A DNA stretch of 12,500 nt from Penaeus vannamei. Taxonomy: Eukaryota > Arthropoda > Malacostraca > Decapoda > Penaeidae. A program made the position numbers and the translations under genes. The notes below the pieces were generated by a model. That model searched no databases and was not told where the DNA came from. It worked only from the letters and a program-made list of their open reading frames with translations. Within the stretch, counting starts at the first letter, position 1, and the number at the start of each line of letters is the position of its first letter. Shown here one piece after another: positions 1-8,567 of the stretch. The stretch is from contig NC_091564.1 in the NCBI RefSeq assembly GCF_042767895.1, forward strand, positions 38,338,694 through 38,351,193. Reading direction: 5' to 3'.

Positions 1-2137
1 AATCTTAACCTGCTTGTTATGTATATTATCAGACATTTCGGTTACTACCTTTTTTCTCTCTTTTTTTTGATTTTTAAAGATAATAGGTTTATGTAGAGAT
101 AGAGAAGAGATTAGTCTTAGTTTGTGAGGTAAACATAGTATAATTCAGATGCTTATGTTAAGGTAATACACAACGATGGATTAAGAATAATCTAAACCTG
201 CTTGTTATGTATATTATCAGACATTTCGGTTCCTACTTATTTATTTTTTTTATTTTTTTTTTAAGATATGTTTATGTAGAGATAGAGAAGAGATTTGTCT
301 TAGTTTGTGAGTTAAACATAATATAATTCAGATGCTTGTGTTATGGGTAATACACAACTATGGATTAAGAATAATCTTAAACTGCTTGTTATGTATATTA
401 TCAGACATTTCGGTTACTACCTTTTTTCTCTCTTTTTTTTTAAGATTTATAAAGATAATAGGTTTATGTAGAGGTAGAGAAGAGATTTGTCTTAGTTTGT
501 GAGTTAAACATAATATAATTCAGATGCTTGTGTTATGGGTAATACACAACTATGGATTAAGAATAATCTTAAACTGCTTGTTATGTATATTATCAGACAT
601 TTCGGTTACTACCTTTTTTCTCTCTTTTTTTTTAAGATTTATAAAGATAATAGGTTTATGTAGAGGTAGAGAAGAGATTTGTCTTAGTTTGTGAGGTAAA
701 CATGATATAATTCAGATGCTTGTGTTATGGGTAATACACAACGATGGATTAAGAAAAAAATTGACCTGCTTTTTATATATATTATCAGACATTTCGGTTC
801 CTATATTTTTTTTCTTTTTTTTTAGATTTATAAAGATAAAAGGTTTATGTAGAGATAGAGAAGAGAGTAGTCTTAGTTTGTGAGGTAAACATAGTATAAT
901 TCAGATGCTTGTGTTATGGGTAATATACAACTATGGATTAAGAATAATTCTAATCTGCTTGTTATGTATATTATCAGACAATTCAGTTGCTACATATTTT
1001 TTCTTTTTTTTTTTTAGATTTATAAAGATAATAGGTTTATGTAGAGACAGAGAAGAGATTTGTCTTAGTTTGTGAGGTAAACATAGTATAATTCAGATTT
1101 TATGTTATGGGTAATAAACAACTATGAATTAAGAAAAATCTTAACCTGCTTGTTATGTTTATTATCAGACATTTCGGTTCCTACTTATTTTTTTATTTAT
1201 TTAAAAAAGTTAATAGGTTTATGTAGAGATAGAGAAAAGATTTGTCTTAGTTTGTGAGTTAAACATAACATAATTCAGATGTTTATGTTATGGGTAATAC
1301 ATAACTATGAATTAAGAAAAATTTTGACCTGCTTGTTATGTATATTATCAGACATTTCGGTTCCTACTTATTTTATTTTATTTTTTTTTTTTTTTTAAGT
1401 TAATAGGTTTATGTTTGCGAGTTAAACATGATATAATTCAGATGCTTGTGTTATGGGTAATACACAACTATGGATTAAGAAAAATTTTGACCTGCTTGTT
1501 ATATATATTATCAGACATTTCGGTTCCTACTTATTTTATTTTATTTTTTTTTAAGTTAATAGGTTTATGTTTGTGAGTTAAACATAATATTTTGTGAGTT
1601 AAACATAATATAATTCAGATGCTTATGTTATGGGTAATACACAACTATGAATTAAGAATAATCTAAACCTGCTTGTTATGTATATTATCAGACATTTCAG
1701 TTGCTACTTTTTTTTTAGATTTATAAAGATAATATGTTTATGTAGAGATAGAGAAGAGATTTGTCTTAGTTTGTGAAGTAAACATAGTATAATTCAGATG
1801 TTTGTGTTATGGGTAATACACAACTATGAATTAAGAAAAATTTTGACCTGCTTGTTATGTATATTATCAGACAATTCAGTTCCTACCTTTTTTATCTTTT
1901 TTTTAGATTTATAAAGATAATAGGTTTATGTAGAGACAGAGAAGAGATTTGTCTTAGTTTGTGAGGTAAACATAGTGAAATTCAGATGCTTGTTTTATGG
2001 GTAATACACAACTATGGATTAAGAAAAATCTAAACCTGCTTGTTATGTATATTATCAGACATTTCGGTTGCTACTTTTTTTTCTCTTTTTTTTAGATTTA
2101 TAAAGATAATAGGTTTATGTAGAGATAGAGAAGAGAG
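1..2137 (+). repeat. ~185-bp AT-rich tandem satellite, 11 full units plus one truncated
   Basis: Units begin at about 1, 189, 373, 565, 757, 946, 1137, 1320, 1483, 1660, 1839 and 2027, giving lengths of 188, 184, 192, 192, 189, 191, 183, 163, 177, 179 and 188 bp. Each unit opens with CCTGCTTGTTATGTATATTA, then TCAGACATTTCGGTT, a T-rich tract of variable length, GATAATAGGTTTATGTAGAG, a TAAACATA block, and ends with GGGTAATACACAACTATGG. The last unit stops inside the GTAGAGATAGAGAAGAGA block near 2137. The array runs off the left edge, so its full size is unknown. Most length variation sits in the T tract, except in units 8 and 9, which share an internal deletion. No unit has a long open frame. 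The unit is close to nucleosome-repeat length, as in many eukaryotic satellites; a centromeric or heterochromatic role is not shown. Orientation is arbitrary. Confidence 0.96.
1571..1611 (+). repeat. 21-bp tandem duplication inside satellite unit 9
   Basis: TTGTGAGTTAAACATAATAT occurs at 1571-1590 and again at 1592-1611, a 21-bp period found in no other unit. It largely makes up for the 27-bp deletion that units 8 and 9 share, so unit 9 is 177 bp while unit 8 is 163 bp. Confidence 0.9.
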
Positions 2138-2193
2138 AGCGTGGTCTAAAATTAAATTATTTAAGAAAGTTAGCTAAGTTAGCTGTAAGCTTG
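2138..2193. other. Short unique junction between satellite and ATC-rich repeat
   Basis: This AT-rich spacer begins where the satellite stops. It holds one perfect 9-bp tandem duplication, AAGTTAGCT at 2167-2175 and 2176-2184, directly before the ATC-rich repeat. The two copies abut with nothing between them, so this is not a target-site duplication around an insertion that is still present. I see no gene or regulatory signal. Confidence 0.6.
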
Positions 2194-2330
2194 TGTCAGG
2201 ACCTATCATCTATCATCACATTATTATCATTATTATCATTATCATTATTCCCACTTTCATTGTCAATATCATTATCATTATCATCATTATCCTTATCATC
2301 ATCAGTATCATTATTACCTTTTCATCGTTA
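2194..2330 (+). repeat. Isolated diverged copy of the ATC-rich repeat family
   Basis: The segment opens TGTGTCAGGACCTATCATC, continues TATCATCACATTATTATC, and then has TTATTCCCACTTTCAT. These are the opening and middle landmarks of the units clustered at 5181-7440. Downstream it decays into imperfect (ATC/ATT)n with several substitutions. It lacks the conserved ACAGTAAATTACTTACC core and the CCGTACATTACCTTTATCC part. It shows that the family is interspersed as well as clustered. The frame open at 2191-2373 is low-complexity Leu/Ser sequence and is not treated as coding. Confidence 0.82.
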
Positions 2331-2615
2331 CTATATCGGTCATATACATAAAATTATAATACCAATAATATGATGATAATTAACAGAGACAATAAACGTG
2401 AAAGAGAACTTGGTGATATTAAGAACTTGAAGAACAATAACAAACAAAAACAAGAAGAACAAGAACAATAGATATTATACACATGAAAAAGAAAAAGAAA
2501 GAAAAAGAAAAAACGAATAAAAAATAAGAATAACTAAATAAAGAAAAACTAAAAAAATAAGATTTAAGATATGATGAAAAATAAATATATAAATATGTAT
2601 ATATATGCATATACA

Positions 2616-2618
<3 letters not shown>
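2331..2618. other. AT-rich, mostly purine-rich non-coding stretch
   Basis: From about 2390 to 2575 the + strand is dominated by A and G, with runs such as GAAAAAGAAAAAGAAAG and AAGAAGAACAAGAACAA. This is the opposite bias to the pyrimidine-rich DNA that follows. The last 40 bp are alternating TA/ATG sequence leading into (TG)n. A minus-strand frame across 2419-2781 is a translation of these repeats (His-Thr and Phe/Ser runs), not a plausible gene. I see no RNA gene. Confidence 0.6.
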
Positions 2619-2653
<35 letters not shown>

Positions 2654-2660
2654 GTGTGTT
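2619..2660 (+). repeat. (TG)n microsatellite
   Basis: About 21 TG dinucleotides with one T-to-C change near 2649 (TGTGCGTGTG). It is preceded by TATATATGCATATACAACA and followed by TTTATTTATATG. Alternating purine-pyrimidine DNA of this kind can adopt Z-form; whether it does so here is not known. Confidence 0.95.
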
Positions 2661-2671
2661 TATTTATATGT

Positions 2672-3428
2672 ATGTCCTCACCTTCATCATGTACTCCCTT
2701 CACCAGTACCCTCTCAATCCCCCTCACTCCTCCCCTCACCCTTAAACTCACACCTCTCACCCACCTCTCTTTCCCTCTCATCCTTTGCCTCCCCTCCCTG
2801 TAACTCCCTCACCCACTTCCTTCCCCTCACCCTCCTCCCCTTCACCCTTCTACCTACTTTTCCCCCATTCACCCTTCCTCCTTCTCCCTATTTCCTCTCC
2901 CTCCCCCCTCTCCTCGCCCCTCCTCTCCCCCAACCCTCTACCCCCCTCTACCCTCTCCCCCATCCTCTCCCTCCCCCCTCACTCACCCACCCAACCTTCT
3001 CCCTCTCTCCCCCTCCCGCTCCCCTTCCCTCCCCCCCTTCACCCAACCCTCTCTCCCTCTTCCCCCTCACCCACCCAACCCTCTCTCTCCCCCCTCACCC
3101 ACCCACCCACCCACCCCTCTCCCTCTTCCCTCTCCCCCTCACCTTACCCTCTCTCCCCCCTCAAACCACCTTCACCCACCCTTCACCCACCCACCCACCC
3201 ACCCCTCTCCCTGCCCCTCTCCTCTCTCCTCTCTCCCTCTTCCTCTCCCCTATCCCTCTCTCCCTCTCCCTCTCCCCTCACCCACCCAACCCTCTTCCCC
3301 CTACCCTCCCCCCTCACCCACCGTCTCTATCCCCCCCTGTCCCCCACCCAACCCTCCCCCTCACCCACCCAACCCTCCTCCTCTCCCTCTCTCTCCCCCC
3401 CTCCCTCTCCCCTCCCCCCCCTCCCCCC
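2672..3428 (+). repeat. C-rich polypyrimidine tract with degenerate CTCACCCACCCAACCCTCTC repeat
   Basis: About 750 bp in which the + strand is almost entirely C and T with scattered A; G is very rare after about 2810. The recurring phrase is CTCACCCACCCAACCCTCTC separated by CTCTCCC runs of varying length. Runs of CCCA are perfect at 3098-3117 and 3186-3205, each with five C-triplets separated by single A, so the - strand there is a textbook four-G-run quadruplex sequence. The open frames at 2571-3461 and 2785-3471 come from this stop-poor composition: they translate to Pro/Ser/Leu runs and have no domain. Confidence 0.93.
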
Positions 3429-3520
3429 AAAGAGCGAGACACGGGCAGGCAGCCTTGGTAAACTTCCGTAATTGACTTTATGGGAAACTGCCAAAGGTTC
3501 GGATGCCTTCGCCGTGCTGC
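3429..3520. other. 92-bp unique island between C-rich and G-rich tracts
   Basis: This mixed-composition segment starts near AGAGCGAGACACGGGCAGGC and ends at GCCGTGCTGC before (TG)n. It is the only complex sequence between about 2.6 and 4.0 kb. It contains a loose, interrupted inverted repeat (CCTTGG.TTCC around 3453-3467 against GGAA.CCAAAGG around 3483-3497) with several mismatches and bulges. I recognise no coding or RNA family. Confidence 0.55.
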
Positions 3521-3687
3521 TGTGTGTGTGTGTGTGTGTGTACGTGTGTGTACGTGTGTGGATGGGTGTGTGTGTGGGGGGGGGGGGTGGATGGGTGTGT
3601 GTGGGTGTGTGTGGGTGGGTGGGTGGGTGTGTACGTGTGGGTGTGGGTGTGTGGCTGTGTGGGTGGGGGGGTGGGTGTGTGTGTCGG
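3521..3687 (+). repeat. (TG)n and G-rich GGGTGTG block
   Basis: The block opens with (TG)n broken by TACG, then has a run of 12 G at 3576-3587 and repeated GGGTGGG and GGGTGTG words up to TGTGTCGG. Four GGG runs separated by single T occur at 3613-3627, so the + strand has strong quadruplex potential here. The composition is the complement of the preceding C-rich tract. Open frames at 3480-3953 and 3503-4174 read it as Cys-Val or Gly-Trp runs and are rejected as genes. Confidence 0.93.
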
Positions 3688-4042
3688 ATTTTTTTGGTTT
3701 TGTCGTCTTTTGTTTGTATTATCTCTTTCCTTTGTTTTATTTATTTCTGTCTTCGTTCTTTTTTGTATTAAGCTTTTATTTTTTTCATTTTCTTCTTCTT
3801 CTTCTTCTCCTCCTATTTCTTACTCTCTTCTTCTATTTCGTTTTGTGTTTCCTCTTATTCTTCTGTTTCTTCTTCTGGTTATTTCTTCCTTTTCTACTTC
3901 TCTTTTACTTCCTCTTCTATTTCTTCTTCTTCTTTTGCTTCCGAATTTCATAACACTTTTTTCTCTATTTCTTTTCTCTGTCTTCTTTTCCTTTGATTTT
4001 TTTCTTTTCTTTTCTTTTCTTTTCTCTTCTTTTCTTTTTTAT
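3688..4042 (+). repeat. T-rich polypyrimidine tract with TTC and TTTTC runs
   Basis: The + strand is mostly T and C. It includes (TTC)n near 3791-3808 and a TTTTC pentamer array at about 4001-4025, both imperfect. G is sparse. It holds no gene; hydrophobic Phe/Leu/Ser open frames across it are caused by TTC, TTT and CTT codons. Confidence 0.85.
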
Positions 4043-4215
4043 AGTATTGCCACATATCAAAGAATAATGTATGTAAATAAAATCATTATTATTGTTTTTA
4101 AATTATTAAAATTACAGATAAATAAAATCATTTGTTTATTCATTTTCTTTAGCTTTTGTGATTCCTGTGAATAATTCCCAATTTTTTTCATTTTTCTCTT
4201 TCTTTCCTTTATTTC

Positions 4216-4218
<3 letters not shown>
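4043..4218. other. AT-rich spacer before the (TC)n array
   Basis: Moderately complex AT-rich DNA. The 13-mer AAATAAAATCATT occurs twice, at 4075-4087 and 4120-4132. The AATAAA words in it match a polyadenylation hexamer but no upstream gene exists, so they are given no function. After about 4180 it passes into T-rich pyrimidine sequence. Confidence 0.55.
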
Positions 4219-4296
<78 letters not shown>

Positions 4297-4313
4297 GCTC
4301 TCTCTCTCTCTCT
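4219..4313 (+). repeat. (TC)n microsatellite
   Basis: Pure TC from 4219 to about 4293 (about 37 units), a TTCG interruption, then a further seven or eight CT units to 4313. Long mirror-symmetric pyrimidine runs such as this can form triplex DNA under supercoiling. The length may be misassembled or polymorphic. Confidence 0.97.
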
Positions 4314-5180
4314 TTCTTTTCCCTTTTCTCCCTTCTATTTATTTTTTGTTTCTTTTATTTTTTCCTTATATTTTTGTCTTTTCTTTATTTTCCTTTTTAT
4401 TGTTTACTTGTATTCTTTCTTTTAATTTCCTTTCTCTTATATTTCCTTTCTATTATTTTCCCTATCGTTTATTTTTTCTTATTTCTTCATTTATTTTTTT
4501 TTTATTTCTTTTATTTTAATTTTTTATTTTCTATTTCTTTTATTTTTATTTCTTTTAATATTTATTTCTCTTATTGTTCATTTCTTTTCTTTTTTATTTC
4601 TTTTATTTTTCATTTTTTCTTATTTTGTTTTTCCTTTGTCTTAGGTTTCCTTTATTTTGTTTTTCTTACTTTTGTTTTATATTTATTAATTTCTTCTTAC
4701 TGTTAGTTTTCCTTTCTTCCATTTTCCCTTTTTTATTGTATTCCTTATTCTATTTTCCTTTTTTTAGTTTTTCCTTTTTTATCTTTTCTTTCCTTTATTT
4801 TCTCTTTTGTTATTTCTACCATTCGTTTAATTTTCTCCTTCTTCTCTTTTCCCTCTCTTTTATTTTTCCTTTTATATTCCTTTCTCTTAATTTTCCTTTT
4901 ATTATTTTCCTTTTTTCATTTTCCTTTTTCTTTATTTTTCCTTTCTTTTATTTTCCTTTCTTTTACTTGTTTTCTATTTTTATATTTTATTTCTTACATT
5001 TCCTTTCTTTAATCATTTACTTCTTTCATTCATTTAACAATTTTCCATGCTTTTATTATTCCTTTCTCTTTATTATTCCTTTATCTTTAGTTCTTTCTTC
5101 CTTTTATTTCTTCCTTTCTTTTATTACTTTAATTCTTTTATTTTTCCTTTCATTATTTTCCCTCTTTTATTTGATTTTCC
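4314..5180 (+). repeat. T-rich polypyrimidine tract, degenerate TTTTCCTTTTATTT repeat
   Basis: About 870 bp built from loose repeats of TTTTCCTTT(T)ATT and TTTATTTCTTT, with A as the main interruption and very little G. No exact period is visible; the interval between TTTTCC words varies from roughly 10 to 30 bp, consistent with slippage. Open frames at 4158-4706 and 4574-5194 translate as Phe/Leu/Ser/Tyr runs resembling membrane segments, but only because of T-rich codons; they have no conserved loop or charged residues and are not called genes. Confidence 0.9.
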
Positions 5181-6245
5181 TTTTTTTACAGTAAATTTCT
5201 TACCCTCACGCAAAAAAAAATCTTAGAATCTGCATTTTCGATCATAAGCCATAATTCCATTTATCCATTACATCTTTATCCATTTCTTTTATCCATTCCG
5301 TGTCAGGCTCTATCATCTATCATCACATTATCATTATTATCAATCATTATCATTATTCCCACATTCATAATCAATATCATCATCATTATTATCATCATCG
5401 TTTTCATTATCCGTACATTACCTTTATCCATTTCCTTTATCCATTCCACGATTTCCTTTCAATCATTGCATCTTTACCTTTATCATTATTATTACTATTA
5501 TCATTACTATTATCATTATCATTATTATCAATCATTATCATTATTCCCACTTTCATAATCAACAGAACTATCATCATCATCATCATTTTCATCATCCGTA
5601 CATTACCTTTATCCATTTCCTTTATCCATTCCACGATTTCCTTTCATTCTTTACCTTATTATTTTAATTTTTACCTTTTTTACAGTAAATTACTTACCTT
5701 CACGCAAAAAAAAAATCAGAATATGCATTACCGATCATAAACCTCGATTTCCTTTATCCATTCCGTGTCAGACTCTATCATCTATCATCACATTATCATT
5801 ATTATCATTATCATTGTCATTATTCCCACTTTCATAATCAACAGAACTATCATTATTATCATCATCATTTTCATCATCCGTACATTACCTTTATCCATTT
5901 CCTTTATCCATTCCACGATTTCCTTTCAATCATTGCATCTTTACCTTTCTTCTTCTTCTTCTTCTTCGTATTCTTCTTTTTGCATTTTTTACAGTAAATT
6001 ACTTTCCTTCACGCAAAAAAGAAAAAAAATCTGTATTTCTATCATCTTATCATCACATTATCATTATTATCATTATCATTGTCATTATTCCCACTTTCAT
6101 AATCAACAGAATTATCATTATCATCATCGTTTCATCATCCGTACATTACCTTTATCCGTTTTCTTTATCCATTCCATGATTTCCTTTCATTCATTGCATC
6201 TTTACCTTTCTTCTTCTTCTTCTTCCTCTCCTTCTTCTCTGCCTT
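5181..6245 (+). repeat. Modular ATC-rich repeat cluster, long units
   Basis: A full unit reads, in order: core TTTTTACAGTAAATTACTTA with CCTTCACGCAAAAA; AATCAGAATATGCATTACCG; GATTTCCTTTATCCATTCCG; GTGTCAGACTCTATCATC and TATCATCACATTATC; an (ATT/ATC)n stretch; CCCACTTTCATAATCAACAG; a second ATC stretch; CATCCGTACATTACCTTTAT; and CCACGATTTCCTTTCAATC with TTGCATCTTTACC. Cores begin near 5181, 5676 and 5985, so unit lengths are about 495 and 309 bp, with a 261-bp unit after. The 495-bp unit has the ATC/CCCACTTTCAT section twice (5300 and about 5521). The first core is diverged (TTTCTTACCCTCACG). The microsatellite before the core differs between units: ATT/TATC near 5478-5530, TTC at 5948-5967 and 6208-6226. 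No coding function is visible. Confidence 0.93.
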
Positions 6246-6705
6246 TTCTTACAGTAAATTACTTACCTTCACGCAAAAAAAGAAAAGAAAATAAAATCTC
6301 AGAATCCGCACTTCCTTTATCCAACCCACTCGAAGGTCGCTCAGTTTCCCTTGACACAAAATCTTTACCTAATTATCTTAATTTTTACCTTTTTTACAGT
6401 AAATTACTTACCTTCACGCAAAAAGAAAAAAATAATCAGAATATGCATTAAAAAAATTGATTTCCTTTATCCAACCCACTCGAAGGTCGCTCAGTTACCA
6501 AGCCACAAAATCTTTACCTTATTATCTTAATTTTTACCTTTTTTACAGTAAATTACTTACCTTCATACAAAAAAGAAAACAAAATCAGAATATGCATTAC
6601 CTTTATCTAATCCATTTTAATTACCATTAATTAATAATAATAATTACCATGCCACAAAATCCTTCATTCATTACATCTTTACCTTCTTATTATTTAATGT
6701 TTTAC
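6246..6705 (+). repeat. Short units of the same repeat cluster with a CCAACCCACTCGAAGG module
   Basis: Cores begin near 6246, 6390 and 6538, giving short units of about 144, 148 and 168 bp. They have lost the whole TATCATC/CCCACTTTCAT section. The first two carry instead CCAACCCACTCGAAGGTCGC followed by TCAGTT, at about 6321 and 6471. The same module returns at 7410, after the last core. The third short unit has neither section; it has ATTAATAATAATAATTACCA before CAAAATCCTTCATTCATTAC. The stretch TTATCTTAATTTTTACC before the core is nearly identical at 6375 and 6523, a sign of recent duplication. Confidence 0.92.
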
Positions 6706-7440
6706 TTTTTTACAGTAAATTACTTACCTTCACGCAAAAGAAAAAAAAAATCAGAATATGCATTACCGATCATAAACCTCGATTTCCTTTATCCATTCCG
6801 TGTCAGACTCTATCATCTATCATCACATTATCATTATTATCATTATTATCATTATCATTATCATCATTATTCCCACTTTCATAATCAACAGAACTATCAT
6901 TATTATCATTATCTTTTTCATCATCCGTACATTACCTTTATCCATTTCCTTTATCCATTCCGTATTAGGTTCTATCATCTATCATCACATTATCATTATT
7001 ATCAATCATTATCATTATCCCCACTTTCATAATCAACATTATTATCATTATTATCATCATCATTGTTTTCATCATCCGTACATTATCTTTATCCATTTTC
7101 TTTATCCATTCCACGATTTCCTTTCATTCTTCATTCTAGGTTCTATCATCTATTATCACATTATCATTATTATCATCATCAATTATCATTATTCCCACTT
7201 TCATAATCAACAGAATTATCATTATTATCATCATCATTTTCATCATCCGTACATTACCTTTATCCATTTCCTTTATCCATTCCACGATTTCCTTTCATTC
7301 TTTACCTTATTATTTTAATTTTTTACCTTTTTTACAGTAAATTACTTTCCTTCACGCCAAAAAGAAAACAAAAATCAGAATATGCATTAAAAAAATTGAT
7401 TTCCTTTATCCAACCCACTCGACGGTCGCGCCAGTTACCA
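6706..7440 (+). repeat. Last long unit of the cluster, with the ATC section in triplicate
   Basis: Cores lie near 6706 and 7327, 621 bp apart. The interval holds three successive copies of the CTATCATC plus ATT/ATC plus CCCACTTTCATAATCAACA section, starting near 6801, 6966 and 7138. Each is followed by CATCCGTACATT and TTTATCCATTT. The third lead-in is changed to TTCATTCTAGG and the second to CCGTATTAGG. After the final core come TCAGAATATGCATTAAAAAA and a diverged copy of the CCAACCCACTCGACGGTCGC module ending at about 7440, which is the right edge of the cluster. Tyr/His/Ile-rich open frames here (6649-7032, 6800-7318) are translations of the repeat. Confidence 0.92.
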
Positions 7441-7600
7441 TGCAAGTGGATACACACCGCCATCTGTTGTGTTCTGTTACATGATACATGACACATACCA
7501 CCCGATCTCGCATTCGCTCGTATCGTTGGATTTTTCCTCCTCAGGCGACAGATATAGGCCTCGGATACATGGATTGTCTTCTCTTCTTCTAAGTCTTCTA
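7441..7600. other. Unique island downstream of the repeat cluster
   Basis: About 150 bp of mixed composition, from TGCAAGTGGATACACACCGC to the start of TCTTCT-rich DNA. On the - strand, 7457-7470 reads ACAACAGATGGCGG, which I align to the published CTCF core CCASYAGRKGGCRS with two mismatches; this may be chance. ACATGATACATGACACAT near 7479-7496 is a small partly repetitive word. I recognise no coding or RNA gene. The open frame starting at 7469 soon runs into CT repeats. Confidence 0.5.
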
Positions 7601-8230
<630 letters not shown>

Positions 8231-8235
8231 TCCAA

Positions 8236-8567
<332 letters not shown>

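Noticed and set aside
1..2137. Satellite unit as a bearer of a CENP-B box or a coding unit
   Set aside because: The TTCGG word does not extend to the CENP-B box pattern (NTTCGNNNNANNCGGGN), and units contain stops in every frame with no conserved reading frame.
2571..3471. Long plus-strand open frames of 228-296 codons
   Set aside because: They translate a C/T-rich repeat into Pro/Ser/Leu/Thr runs. The lack of stops follows from the near absence of TAA/TAG/TGA in such DNA. No domain, no non-repetitive stretch, and two frames are open at once.
3450..3500. Inverted repeat CCTTGG..TTCC / GGAA..CCAAAGG as a structured RNA
   Set aside because: The arms need several mismatches and bulges to pair, and only four consecutive base pairs form at the loop side; not stronger than expected by chance.
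4075..4132. AATAAA polyadenylation signals
   Set aside because: The hexamer is expected often in AT-rich DNA, and there is no gene upstream on either strand to end here.
3480..5194. Open frames of 157-223 codons that look like multi-pass membrane proteins
   Set aside because: Phe/Leu/Ser/Tyr content arises from TTT, CTT, TTC and TCT codons of T-rich tracts; overlapping frames are open together, and there are no charged loops or family motifs.
5181..7440. CRISPR-like array (conserved core repeated eight times with differing intervals)
   Set aside because: Intervals are 144-621 bp and are themselves repetitive modules, not unique spacers of uniform length. The context is eukaryotic.
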